The notes below the pieces were generated by a model that saw only the letters and a program-made list of their open reading frames with translations, made no database searches and was not told the origin of the DNA. A stretch of 64,000 nucleotides of DNA, from positions 3,038,001 to 3,102,000 of the forward strand of contig NZ_JADOTY010000001.1 of assembly GCF_015751785.1 (NCBI RefSeq), written 5' to 3'. The DNA comes from Micromonospora vinacea (lineage in GTDB: Bacteria > Actinomycetota > Actinomycetes > Mycobacteriales > Micromonosporaceae). A program made the position numbers and the translations under genes. Every line of letters begins with the position of its first letter. Position 1 is the first letter of the stretch. Of the stretch, positions 16,171 through 24,303 are shown in pieces.

Positions 16171-17723
16171 AGGCTCACCTCCTGGTCGTAGGCGTCGACG
16201 AACTGGCGGGTCGTCGTGGTCGCCTGCCGTGGCGTCGCCAGACTTCCGCGCACCTGCGCGAGATGCTGGCTCACTCGCTTTGAGCTGATCTGGCGCACCG
16301 CGGGCAGGACGTCGAGAGCGATACGTGCCGCCTCGTTGACGTCGCCCTGCTGGTACGCCGCCTCTGAGAGCCGCACCGCGTAGTAGACCTGGTTTCGCCG
16401 ATGGCCAGGTGACGGGTTGTCGGTGATCGCGCGTAACGACTGAACAGTGCGCTCGGGTTTGTCGAGGGCCAGATAAGAAAGCCCTTCGATCCCGATCAAC
16501 TCTTGGTGGTTCACGAAGTGGACGAAACCCTGGTCATCCTCGTGAGTGCCCCGGTCCAACTCCCGGCGTGCCTTGGTCATCTCCCGACTGAAGCCACTGG
16601 CATCCCTGAGGACGGCGTAGGCGTGCGCCCTGCGCAGGTGCAGCAAGGTGGTGAGCCGAGGTGTTGCCCAACCGGCGGACACCCGTAGAGCGGCTTCGGC
16701 GCAGTGCAACGACTCGCCAGGTTGGCTCTCGCGGATCAATAGGGACAGATGCGTGAGGGCGCGAACTTCCACTCGTGGGTCATCCGCGATTCGGGCACGA
16801 GTGATTGCCTCATTGAGGTACGGCCTCGCCTCAGACCGACGTTCGGCGTCGATGGCCAGCCAGGCCGCCTCGATGGAAAGGTCGGCCAGGGCGCTTTGGA
16901 GCGCGTCGCCGACCTCTCTGCTGTAGCTGGCCCGCGCCGCCCAAGCCGACAGCCTGGTGTGGACTTGGATGGCGACGTCGCAGAGCAGGTCGGCACCGGC
17001 TACCGCGTCTGCCCGCCGGAGGTCATCAACCAGGGAGCTGGCGAGCTGCACCTGCTCCATGCCGATTGTCTTGGGCACCTCGACGGGCCCTGCGAGTAGG
17101 TACGTGTGACCGCTAGCAGCGAGTCCCGTGAGCGCGGCCAGTACATTGAATCGTCGGCGGTCCGTAGCGCCACCCCCTTGGCTTGATGCCTCCTCCACGC
17201 TAACCGCCACGGCGGCCCGCCCGCCTCGCTCGGTTGGCAGATCCTCACCATCTGCGCGGTCGGTGCCGTCTGGGATGAGGCTCGTATCGGTCCAGCAGGG
17301 CCGACCAGGAAGGCGGAACCAAAGGTGTTCTGCGGGTACCCGCAGAAGCTGTGCCCAGTGCGCCAGCCGGTCCAGATGCACCAGCGGTGGACCGTTTTCC
17401 ACCCGACTCAGCTGCGCCTGCGTGATCCCCAGCCATTCCGCCACCACCGTCTGTGGCAATGCGGCCCGCCCGTGGTAGGGATGGCACCGGTACGCCCGGA
17501 TCACCCGCCCCAGATGTCGCTCGGCGAGGGCCTGTCGCACCGGCTCGTGGTCCCAGAAGCTCGCCGGCACCTCCGGTGGTGCGCTCAACCGGTCCCGCTC
17601 GGCGGCCTGGCAGGGCGCACACCGTCCGCTGTCGTTGTCCCGGGCCAGCCGTCCGCCGCACCGAGGGCAGTTCGAGTGGGTCACCGGCGGCTCCGTCCGT
17701 CTCGCCTCATCGAGCGTATCCAT
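16167..17723 (-). CDS. XRE-family regulator with zinc ribbon and TPR-like sensor
   Basis: 518 aa from the ATG at 17723; longer in-frame leaders look non-coding. The N-terminus has a C-x-x-C...C-x-x-C zinc ribbon (NCPRCGG and RCAPCQ), then a helix-turn-helix around residues 80-120 (VVAEWLGITQAQLSRVENG) and an extended helical region. The rest is about 330 residues of TPR-like helical pairs. This three-part layout is common in Streptomyces and Micromonospora regulators of unknown signal. It is followed by a coupled GNAT gene, which may be its target or partner. Confidence 0.8.
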   Translation of the reverse strand: MDTLDEARRTEPPVTHSNCPRCGGRLARDNDSGRCAPCQAAERDRLSAPPEVPASFWDHEPVRQALAERHLGRVIRAYRCHPYHGRAALPQTVVAEWLGITQAQLSRVENGPPLVHLDRLAHWAQLLRVPAEHLWFRLPGRPCWTDTSLIPDGTDRADGEDLPTERGGRAAVAVSVEEASSQGGGATDRRRFNVLAALTGLAASGHTYLLAGPVEVPKTIGMEQVQLASSLVDDLRRADAVAGADLLCDVAIQVHTRLSAWAARASYSREVGDALQSALADLSIEAAWLAIDAERRSEARPYLNEAITRARIADDPRVEVRALTHLSLLIRESQPGESLHCAEAALRVSAGWATPRLTTLLHLRRAHAYAVLRDASGFSREMTKARRELDRGTHEDDQGFVHFVNHQELIGIEGLSYLALDKPERTVQSLRAITDNPSPGHRRNQVYYAVRLSEAAYQQGDVNEAARIALDVLPAVRQISSKRVSQHLAQVRGSLATPRQATTTTRQFVDAYDQEVSL

Positions 17724-17805
17724 TGAACACGCTGCGTGGAGCGCTGGTATACGCGCGACGCATATCGTCAAAGGACCGCCGGACAGGGGAACGGACGGCA
17801 ACTGC

Positions 17806-18324
17806 TCAGGCCGGGCGCGCCGTCCGCAGCGCCTCGACGACCACGTCCCAACGCCCTGGCCCGTTCATCGAGTCCAGCGGCTTCCCGTCCGCCACGACCA
17901 CGCCGGCAGCGCGCAGCACCGCCAGGTGACCCGCGTACGCCGGATGAGCGGCCAACTCCGCCTTGGTGTGCGGAAACGCGATGATCGGCAACCTCGCCCC
18001 CAGCGACTCGTTGAGGACGCCGAGCGCCAGGGTGTCGTTGATGCCCAGCGCCCACTTCGTCACCGTGTTGAACGTGACCGGCGCGGCCAGCACCACATCA
18101 GCGGGCGGGTGCGGCTCGGGGTCGCCGGGCATCCGCCACTCCACGCGTACGAGATAGCCGGTCTTGTTTTGCAACGCCGCCCGGTCGAGCCACGGCGCGG
18201 CGGTCGGGCTGACGATCATGCACACCTGCCACCCGTCGGCGATCAGGAGGTCGACCAGCTCGTCGATGTGTTCCGCCGGACCCGCGGCGCAGACGACCAG
18301 ATACAGCACCGGACGTTCCGTCAT
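17806..18324 (-). CDS. Flavoprotein-family protein (PPCDC-like fold)
   Basis: 172 aa, the expected size of the homo-oligomeric flavin-containing Cys decarboxylase (HFCD)/flavoprotein family. The start LYLVVCAAGPAEHIDELVDL gives the first Rossmann strand. VVLAAPVTFNTVTKWALGIND corresponds to the conserved APAT-x-N-T-x-x-K-x-A-x-G motif that binds FMN, and LPIIAFPHTK follows. Members act on peptidyl-cysteine or phosphopantothenoylcysteine, or are unassigned. The actinobacterial stand-alone members usually have unknown substrates. The catalytic His of PPCDC is not obvious. Confidence 0.75.
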   Translation of the reverse strand: MTERPVLYLVVCAAGPAEHIDELVDLLIADGWQVCMIVSPTAAPWLDRAALQNKTGYLVRVEWRMPGDPEPHPPADVVLAAPVTFNTVTKWALGINDTLALGVLNESLGARLPIIAFPHTKAELAAHPAYAGHLAVLRAAGVVVADGKPLDSMNGPGRWDVVVEALRTARPA

Positions 18325-18539
18325 GCCCGCAGTCTGCCCGATCCGACAGTCGCCACGTCGAGCGCATACCGATCACGCATGCCGCCCATGATCACCGCGA
18401 CATGCCGTTGGGCCTGGTCAGCCGCGACAGTCGACGCATGGCCCGGGGCTGGTGCCTTGTCCCGGAACTGCGCCGGCCCTCAACGGCGCAGCTCCTCCCG
18501 CCCGCCCCGGTGCCAGCCCATCAACGTCTTGGAGCCGGC

Positions 18540-19646
18540 ATGCCCACCGTGATCGACGACGACCACCCGGCCCACGTGGACCTGGCCGCCGCCTGGGAGT
18601 CGGTCGACGCGCGGGCCGCCGCCGACTTCTGGTGCACAGTCGAAGACCGCCGACCCGGGCTGCTCCCACAGCGCGACGCGCCGCTGTTCTTCACCGCGCT
18701 GGGCCGCCTCCTGGTTGGCGGCGACGACCCGGCGAACCGGGCGGCGCTGCTCCGGGTGCTCGGCCACGCGTACCGTCATTTCGACCTGCTCCCGCAAGCC
18801 ACCACCATCGGCGACGCGCTGCTCGCCACCGTTGCCCGCCACGCCCGCCCACTGTGGACGGCGCAGGTCACCATCGCCGCCGAGCGCGCCCTGTACCGCG
18901 CCACGCACGCCATCCGCCGCGCCGCCGCGCAGGCCGGCGACGGCCGGGCCTGGTGGCACGTCGAGGTGATCGGCCACGACCGGCCGTCGCCCAGCATCGC
19001 CATCCTGACGGTACGTCCCTGGCGGCGACTGCCCTTCCAGCCAGGTCAGGCCGTGCCGGTCTGCACACCGCGCCTGCCCGGGCACTGGCGCTGGCTCTCG
19101 CCGGCCAACGCCCCACGCGCGGACGGCACCTTCGAGCTGCACGTCCGCGCCGTACCCGCCGGCACCGTCTCCCACCGCCTGGTCCATGAGGTACGCCCCG
19201 GCGAGCTGCTCTGGCTCGGCCCACCCGACGACACCGGCCTGAGCCTCGACCCGGCGAGCACGAACGATCTGCTGCTCGTCGCTGGTGGCACCGGTCTGGC
19301 GCCGCTGCGCGCCCTGGTCGAGCAGGTCGCCGCCGCACCGGACGGTCGGCGGGTGACGCTGGTCGTCGGCGCATGCACCTTCACCGACCTGTATGACGCG
19401 ATCGCCCTCGACAAGCTGCAATGCGCCCACGACTGGCTGACCGTCGTGCCGGCCCTCTCCGACGACCCCTGCGCCGAGCCGACCGAGCGGGGCGACGCCC
19501 TGACCATCGCTCTCAACCACCACCAGCCCGGCCAGGACCTCTACCTCTGCGGCCCACCCGCGATGCTGGCGAACGCGTGGCCACGGATGCGCGCCCTCGG
19601 CATCCCCGCCGCACGCATCCACCTGCCCAAAGGCTTCACCCACTGA
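18540..19646 (+). CDS. Flavohemoprotein-like globin-FAD/NAD reductase fusion
   Basis: 368 aa from the ATG at 18540, which has GGAG five bases upstream. Residues 1-135 align in pattern with the globin of flavohemoproteins, including the F-helix-like LLRVLGHAYRHFDLLPQATT and the closing W-x-A helix. Residues 145-235 are a ferredoxin-reductase-type FAD domain (LPFQPGQAVPVCTP, then a shear-like beta barrel). Residues 245-368 are the NAD(P) domain (LLLVAGGTGLAPLRALVEQ, YLCGPPAML). True flavohemoproteins oxidise nitric oxide to nitrate. This version is shorter and its distal heme residues cannot be verified, so it may be a globin-coupled oxidoreductase of another function. Confidence 0.75.
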   Translation: MPTVIDDDHPAHVDLAAAWESVDARAAADFWCTVEDRRPGLLPQRDAPLFFTALGRLLVGGDDPANRAALLRVLGHAYRHFDLLPQATTIGDALLATVARHARPLWTAQVTIAAERALYRATHAIRRAAAQAGDGRAWWHVEVIGHDRPSPSIAILTVRPWRRLPFQPGQAVPVCTPRLPGHWRWLSPANAPRADGTFELHVRAVPAGTVSHRLVHEVRPGELLWLGPPDDTGLSLDPASTNDLLLVAGGTGLAPLRALVEQVAAAPDGRRVTLVVGACTFTDLYDAIALDKLQCAHDWLTVVPALSDDPCAEPTERGDALTIALNHHQPGQDLYLCGPPAMLANAWPRMRALGIPAARIHLPKGFTH

Positions 19647-19657
19647 TGGCTGCGCCT

Positions 19658-19694
19658 TCTCATTGATCGATCGCCATGAGAGGCTTAAACGCCT
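19658..19694. terminator. Weak hairpins after the globin-reductase gene
   Basis: TCTCAT (19658-19663) pairs with ATGAGA (19676-19681), followed at once by AGGC...GCCT (19681-19694). They occupy the gap before the 19727 gene. Stems are short, so termination would be partial at best. Confidence 0.3.
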
Positions 19695-19726
19695 GAGCGT
19701 GTTCGTCTCAGTGCGGGGGGTAAGCA

Positions 19727-20362
19727 GTGGAAGGTGCTGACGGTCCGTCCCGGTGGTCGATCGAAAAGTTTGGGCTGCCGCTGGCAACCACTCTCCGCAC
19801 ACTTGTCCCGGCGGCGCTGCGCCGTGCGGTCGAGCTGGCTCAGGATGCTCGCGAAGCCTCGGAGTTGGATACCGATCATGCCTTCGGCCCTGTCCGATGG
19901 AAGCAGCAGTACGAGGTGTTGCACGAGTACCTGCGTGACCTCCCCGACGTGGCAGACGTGCACCCACCGGGCGCCCAGGTGCGGGTCACCATTTGCAGGG
20001 GGCATCTTCTGCTGCCCTGGCGATACGCGACCCGGAGTGACCTGGACATGCGCGACGCCCGCCCCGGGCGTGACCTCAACCGGCTGATCCGAGACCTGTT
20101 GATCCTCTTTGGGCCTGAGCCGAGCCACGAGGAGGTCACTCTGCCGTTGATGCCGCTCACGCCGGAGGAAGCCCGCGACCGTTCGGCTCTTCGGGAGGCC
20201 GTGGAGCAGTTGGCCGACGAGCCGAGGGTGCTGCTGGTCGGGTTCGCCTGCAACTCTGACGAAGGTCTGCTCCGGGTTTCCTGGGGGGAGGCGGCTCTGC
20301 TTGGTGGCACCGAACTCAAGTGGGGCCACCTCGAAGACCTGCCAGTCGCGCGAGGACGATGA
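19727..20362 (+). CDS. Uncharacterised protein upstream of the GIY-YIG/HNH nuclease
   Basis: 211 aa from a GTG after a G-rich ribosome site. No family is recognised. It is soluble, with an N-terminal helical region (TLVPAALRRAVELAQDAREA), a central segment VRVTICRGHLLLPWRYATRS and an acidic C-terminus. It precedes the GIY-YIG/HNH nuclease by only 48 bp on the same strand, so an operon is likely, and it may be a partner, inhibitor or specificity factor of that nuclease. This association is inferred from position only. Confidence 0.6.
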   Translation: MEGADGPSRWSIEKFGLPLATTLRTLVPAALRRAVELAQDAREASELDTDHAFGPVRWKQQYEVLHEYLRDLPDVADVHPPGAQVRVTICRGHLLLPWRYATRSDLDMRDARPGRDLNRLIRDLLILFGPEPSHEEVTLPLMPLTPEEARDRSALREAVEQLADEPRVLLVGFACNSDEGLLRVSWGEAALLGGTELKWGHLEDLPVARGR

Positions 20363-20410
20363 CAGCTTCGCGGGACCGCGAAAAATGATTCAGGTCAGTA
20401 GCGTCTGGGC

Positions 20411-21835
20411 GTGCCCGACACTCCCTCCGGTGATCCGCTGTCCGGCTTCAGTCCTGCGCGTCCCTACACGCGGGACGCCGCCGGTGACGCTCCTCGAACG
20501 CCCGGTGTGCACGTGGTTGTCGAGAGCGGCGTGGTCGTCTACGTCGGTTCGACTGGGGATCTACGTCGACGTCTCTGCCAGCACCTGACCGGCAATCGGG
20601 GCTCATCGGTCCTGCACGATCAGGTCGGCCGGCTGCTCGACCAGCCCGGTGCTCCGGCGGCGGCTGCTGACATCGCCGATTGGTTGGCTCACTGCGACCT
20701 CCGCTGGCTCAAGACCGACGATACGCAGGGAGTGAAGGAGGCGTTGGTCGCGACCCTTGGACCTCGATTCAACAGGCACGTGCCGAAGGAATCGGGGTTG
20801 CCCGAGGTCTCCGCAAAGCAGCGCCAGTTCGATCGCCTGAAGTCCGGCCGATACTACGGTGGGGTGCTCGACGCGGTCCGCGCGTACTTGCACGTCGCCG
20901 TGCCCGATGCCGCTGACAAGGAGCGCGATTACTGGACGCTGTCCTGCCTGCCGGCGACGCATGCCGGAAGGCTCGCCGCAGTCAGCATGAAGCGGATGGA
21001 GACGTTCGTTCTGGCCGAGCCCGCCGAGCAGAACGAACACCCGGTGATCACCTGCTTTGTCATTGTCAGATGGTCTGCCCTGCGTCAGCACTGGCCGACG
21101 TTCCAGGCGTTCACTGACGCCTTCCCCGATCTGACCATCTACCACTCCGATTACGCTGATCCCGGGCCGGACCAGGTTCGGGTCGATGGCTGGCACCACG
21201 ACCTGATAGCCGCTTTCCGCGACGACCGCTTCGCCGCAGCCGTACGTGATCTCACCGAGCCGCTGCTGAAAGTCCGAACGATGCAGACCGCAGGACACAA
21301 CGATCAACTCACCGAGCAGGTGTTGAAGGTCGACAACCTGGCGAACTCCCCGGACGACAGCAGGGCGATTGAGCCGGAGGCCGCGTCCGAGGGGCGGCGC
21401 AGGAGGCTGGCCGAGGTCACCGCGCGGCAGGGCCAGGCGGACTTTCGCCGCCGGCTCATGAAGGCGTACGGCAACCGCTGCGCGATCACCGGCTGTGATA
21501 CCGAGGCCGCGCTCCAGGCTGCACACATCGACCCGTACGACGGGCCGGCCACCAACCAGGTCAACAACGGCCTCCTGCTCCGCGCTGACCTGCACAACCT
21601 GCTCGACCGAGGGTTGATCTGGATTGACGAGTCGTACGTCTTGCATGTGGTGGCGGGCATCGCGCACTACTCCAGCTACCACGGCCAGCGAATCCGCCTA
21701 CCGGAGAGGGCCGATGACCTGCCAGACCCGGAGGCGCTGCTTCGGCACCGACGCGCGTGGCATGGGTTCCATGACGTCGTAGAAGGCCACGAGCCAGACC
21801 CAGGGCGCAGGACGGCCGGGAGTAGTTCCCCTTGA
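20411..21835 (+). CDS. GIY-YIG plus HNH double-nuclease protein
   Basis: 474 aa. Residues about 30-120 show a GIY-YIG-like nuclease: GVHVVVESGVVVYVGST, then DLRRRLCQH, and later EALVATLGPRFNRHVPK. A long middle region (about 130-330) has no recognised domain. Residues about 340-425 are an HNH_2-type nuclease: RRLMKAYGNRCAITGC, AAHIDPY, and N-x-x-NGLLLRADLHNLLD. Proteins ending in this HNH form are commonly restriction-type or uncharacterised nucleases. Two different nuclease folds in one chain is unusual. The GTG start is not backed by a strong ribosome site. A perfect 44-bp palindrome begins 2 bp after the stop. Confidence 0.75.
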   Translation: MPDTPSGDPLSGFSPARPYTRDAAGDAPRTPGVHVVVESGVVVYVGSTGDLRRRLCQHLTGNRGSSVLHDQVGRLLDQPGAPAAAADIADWLAHCDLRWLKTDDTQGVKEALVATLGPRFNRHVPKESGLPEVSAKQRQFDRLKSGRYYGGVLDAVRAYLHVAVPDAADKERDYWTLSCLPATHAGRLAAVSMKRMETFVLAEPAEQNEHPVITCFVIVRWSALRQHWPTFQAFTDAFPDLTIYHSDYADPGPDQVRVDGWHHDLIAAFRDDRFAAAVRDLTEPLLKVRTMQTAGHNDQLTEQVLKVDNLANSPDDSRAIEPEAASEGRRRRLAEVTARQGQADFRRRLMKAYGNRCAITGCDTEAALQAAHIDPYDGPATNQVNNGLLLRADLHNLLDRGLIWIDESYVLHVVAGIAHYSSYHGQRIRLPERADDLPDPEALLRHRRAWHGFHDVVEGHEPDPGRRTAGSSSP

Positions 21836-21836
21836 A

Positions 21837-21880
21837 GCGTGATGTCTGTGAGTCATCATGATGACTCACAGACATCACGC
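21837..21880. repeat. Perfect 44-bp palindrome (copy 2 of 2)
   Basis: The centre lies between 21858 and 21859 (CATCATGATG) and every base pairs through both arms, starting GCGTGATGTCTGTGAGTC. The same half-sequence occurs at 3152-3209. It lies 1 bp after a stop codon and between convergent genes, so it can also act as a terminator here. The shared sequence with a distant copy indicates a dispersed element. Confidence 0.85.
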
Positions 21881-21943
21881 TCGTCGGGACAAGGCCGGCC
21901 GGACCTGGGGCACGTCGGTCGCCCAGCGCCTGGTCGGGAGTGG

Positions 21944-22825
21944 TCAGGAGTAGGTGTCGCCGAACTCGCGGACCCCGTTGACGTCCAGGGTGATCCGGTC
22001 GTTCTCTCTCCACTGGCTGGTCGCGGCGAGCCAGCTCGGGTCGTCGCGTTCGTCGATGGCGCTCCAGCTGTGCCGGTGGTGTCGTAGCTGGATCGGCCCG
22101 GTCGACTGGCCCGGCGCGAGCGTGCCGTCGGTGAAGGTCAGCTCGACCCAACCGGGGACCGGCGTTCCCGGGACCGGGTACGGCGGCGCCGGCGTCGTCA
22201 TGCCGCCGGGTGGCCCGCCTGGTGGAATGAAGAACTGCACGCTCTGCTGGATCCGGTCGCAGCCCAGTGCGGCCCAGTCGCAGTTCGGCACCAGCGAGGT
22301 GTTGCCGCCCTCGAAGCGCAGGTGGTAGCGCACCTGCACCGTGGTCAGGTCGAGCGGCCCGGTGCCGGTGTTTGTCACCTTCAGGAGATGCTGGATCTGG
22401 TTGTTCGTCGGTGACCAGTCCAGGTTGAGGTAGCTGACCGTCGCGCGGCCGGCCGCGGTCCGCACGGTGGTGGTGGGCGAGGTGTCCGAGTAGCCGCCGA
22501 GTGCGCGGGCGGCAATCCCGATCCGGTACGTGGTGCCGGGTGCAAGGTCGGTCAGCGTGATCGTGGTGTCGGTGGTGAAGCCGAGGAAGCGGTACGTGTT
22601 CGGCCCCAGCGGCACCTGCACCTCGTAGTTGATCGGCTGCTCCGACCCGGGCTCGACCCAGGCGGAGGGTGCCCAGCTGAGCGTGAGCTGATGGGGATCA
22701 TTGGCGACCACCACCGGGGTGCCGGGGGTGCTGATCGCCGGGCCGTCGGCGCGGGCGGCGTTCACGGCGAGCAGGCTCGCCAGCGCGGCGAGGGCGATGG
22801 TGGCGGTGACGCGGCGAGCAGGCAT
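21944..22825 (-). CDS. Secreted fibronectin type III-CBM protein
   Basis: 293 aa. A signal peptide (residues 1-27, ending ARADG) is followed by a fibronectin type III domain of about 90 residues (PHQLTLSWAPS, DLAPGTTYRIGIAARA). Next is a carbohydrate-binding module of CBM3 type: VSYLNLDWSPTNNQIQHLLK, NTGTGPLDLTTVQVRYHL, then the VELTFTDGTLAPGQ and HSWSAIDERDDPSW segments. CBM3 modules bind crystalline cellulose or chitin. No catalytic domain is present, so it may be a substrate-binding accessory protein. Divergent from the 23032 gene. Confidence 0.8.
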   Translation of the reverse strand: MPARRVTATIALAALASLLAVNAARADGPAISTPGTPVVVANDPHQLTLSWAPSAWVEPGSEQPINYEVQVPLGPNTYRFLGFTTDTTITLTDLAPGTTYRIGIAARALGGYSDTSPTTTVRTAAGRATVSYLNLDWSPTNNQIQHLLKVTNTGTGPLDLTTVQVRYHLRFEGGNTSLVPNCDWAALGCDRIQQSVQFFIPPGGPPGGMTTPAPPYPVPGTPVPGWVELTFTDGTLAPGQSTGPIQLRHHRHSWSAIDERDDPSWLAATSQWRENDRITLDVNGVREFGDTYS

Positions 22826-22836
22826 AGGCGAATGGT

Positions 22837-22862
22837 ATGCACGGGCATCGATGTACGTGCAT
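22837..22862. promoter_or_regulatory. Inverted repeat near the CBM protein start
   Basis: Arms ATGCACG (22837-22843) and CGTGCAT (22856-22862) are separated by 12 bases, 12 bp upstream of the CBM protein start. A second inverted repeat, AACGGA (22888-22893) and TCCGTT (22899-22904), lies further into the divergent intergenic region. Either could be an operator; no regulator gene is adjacent. Confidence 0.4.
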
Positions 22863-22887
22863 CGTCCGTCAGGCCAGTGACGCCGGG

Positions 22888-22904
22888 AACGGATCCAGTC
22901 CGTT
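22888..22904. promoter_or_regulatory. AACGGA-N5-TCCGTT inverted repeat
   Basis: A 17-bp dyad between the divergent genes encoding the CBM protein and the triple-repeat secreted protein. It lies about 130 bp from the latter's start, a position suitable for an operator. The regulator is unknown. Confidence 0.35.
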
Positions 22905-23031
22905 ACGCGACGTAGTCGGCTTGGAGATAATGCCTGGTCGCGCGGCTACATAGCGTGAACCCGTCATTACGAACGGCCTTGACGTCGGCGTCGCACCTGC
23001 CGCCCCGTCCGGCCTCAGACGGGAGAAACAC

Positions 23032-23937
23032 ATGCGTGCTCAGAACGAAACCCGCCGGTTCGGCGCCCGAGTGTCCGTACTCGTGCTCGGTCTTGTCGCG
23101 ACCGGAGCGGTGCTCGTCCCGGCGAACCCGGCGTCCGCCGCGGTCCCCGGTCTGGTGCGGGTCGCCGCGACCAGCGTCAACAACTCGGCCGACTTCCACA
23201 GCGTCACGGCGACCTGCCCGGTCGGGAAGGTGCTGACCGGCACCGGCTACGAACTCAACGGCGTGACCGGTGAAGGTGTGGTCGACGACCTGCGCCCCAA
23301 CGGCGGCGTCGCCACGGCACCGACCGCGGTCACCGTCGGCGCCTACGAGACCGAGGCGTTCGCGGGGAACTGGTCGGTGACGGCGTACGCGATCTGCGCC
23401 AACCCGGTGGCCGGCCTGGTCCGGGTGGCCACTACCAGCGTCAGCAACTCGGTCGACTTCCGCAGCGTCACCGCGACGTGCCCCGTCGGGAAGGTGCTGA
23501 CCGGCACCGGCTACGAGCTGAACGGGGTCACCGGCGAAGGTGTCGTTGACGACTTCCGGCCCAACGGTGGCGTCGCCTCGGCGCCGACCGCGGTCACCGT
23601 CGGCGCGTACGAGTCGGACGCCACGGCCCTGAACTGGTCCGCCACCGCGTACGCGATCTGCGCCAACCCCCTCGCGGGCCTGGTGCGCACCTCGGCCGTG
23701 GGGGCCAGCACCTCCCTCGACTTCCGCAGCGTCACGGCCACCTGCCCGGTCGGGAAGGTGCTGACCGGTGCCGGCTACGAGCTGAACGGGGTGACCGGCG
23801 AGGGCATCGTGGACGACTTCCGCCCCAACGGTGGCCCCGCGACCGCCCCGACGTCCGCAGCGTCCGGCGCGTACGAGGAGGACGCCTTCGCCGGAAACTG
23901 GTCAGACACGGCGTACGCCATCTGCGCCACGCCGTAG
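23032..23937 (+). CDS. Secreted protein with three 88-residue tandem repeats
   Basis: 301 aa. The signal peptide (about 1-38, ending PASAA) is followed by three nearly identical units starting at nucleotides 23149, 23413 and 23677, a period of exactly 264 bp. Each unit has GLVRVAATSV, a VTATCPVGKVLTGTGYELNG segment with one cysteine, a D-x-x-P-N-G-G motif and a final ICAN/ICAT with a second cysteine. Each repeat probably forms a small disulfide-linked beta domain. I recognise the repeat style from actinobacterial exported proteins but not a function. A strong hairpin terminates transcription. Repeat identity at DNA level is high, which suggests recent duplication or gene conversion. Confidence 0.7.
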   Translation: MRAQNETRRFGARVSVLVLGLVATGAVLVPANPASAAVPGLVRVAATSVNNSADFHSVTATCPVGKVLTGTGYELNGVTGEGVVDDLRPNGGVATAPTAVTVGAYETEAFAGNWSVTAYAICANPVAGLVRVATTSVSNSVDFRSVTATCPVGKVLTGTGYELNGVTGEGVVDDFRPNGGVASAPTAVTVGAYESDATALNWSATAYAICANPLAGLVRTSAVGASTSLDFRSVTATCPVGKVLTGAGYELNGVTGEGIVDDFRPNGGPATAPTSAASGAYEEDAFAGNWSDTAYAICATP

Positions 23938-23944
23938 AACCCAG

Positions 23945-23994
23945 TCAGCCGGTGCAGCCGCCCTGCGAAACGCGGGAGCCGCTGCACCGGCTGA
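23945..23994. terminator. Bidirectional terminator hairpin
   Basis: TCAGCCGGTGCAGC (23945-23958) pairs perfectly with GCTGCACCGGCTGA (23981-23994) across a 22-base loop, 8 bp after the stop of the triple-repeat gene. It is positioned to end that transcript and possibly the opposing small gene. Confidence 0.75.
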
Positions 23995-24003
23995 GTGGTC
24001 GGC

Positions 24004-24225
24004 TCAGGAGCCGCCCTGACGCTGGATCCGCCCGTCGCCCGAGACCTTGGCCCGGCCCAGGTCGCGTTCGGTGCCGGCCGGGCCGGTAGCGGTACGGCGG
24101 TGCCGTTGGTCGGGCGAGTGCTCCACGGTCGAGCCCTGGCGGCCGGGAGCGCCGCTGCCCGGATGCCGCCGGCCTCGCGCCGACTCGCCGCCGTTGTCGT
24201 GTTTGTTCTGCTTGTGGCTACCCAT
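24004..24225 (-). CDS. Small basic disordered protein
   Basis: 73 aa from an ATG (MGSHKQNKHDNGGESARG). The composition is Gly, Arg, His, Gln and Asn rich with no hydrophobic core, as in small intrinsically disordered actinobacterial proteins. No strong ribosome site is visible and a longer GTG start seven codons upstream is possible. It faces the triple-repeat gene across a shared hairpin. Function unknown; it may not be real. Confidence 0.4.
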   Translation of the reverse strand: MGSHKQNKHDNGGESARGRRHPGSGAPGRQGSTVEHSPDQRHRRTATGPAGTERDLGRAKVSGDGRIQRQGGS

Positions 24226-24303
24226 GGACCGCGCGTACCCGGTCACTGTGCGGCTAGTCCTGAGCCCCCGTCAGCTCCAGTGCCGCTCCGGGAGCGAGCG
24301 GAG

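Noticed and set aside
23149..23937. Repeated units as a possible CRISPR or DNA repeat array
   Set aside because: The 264-bp period keeps the reading frame and encodes a repeated protein domain; there are no short spaced repeats.
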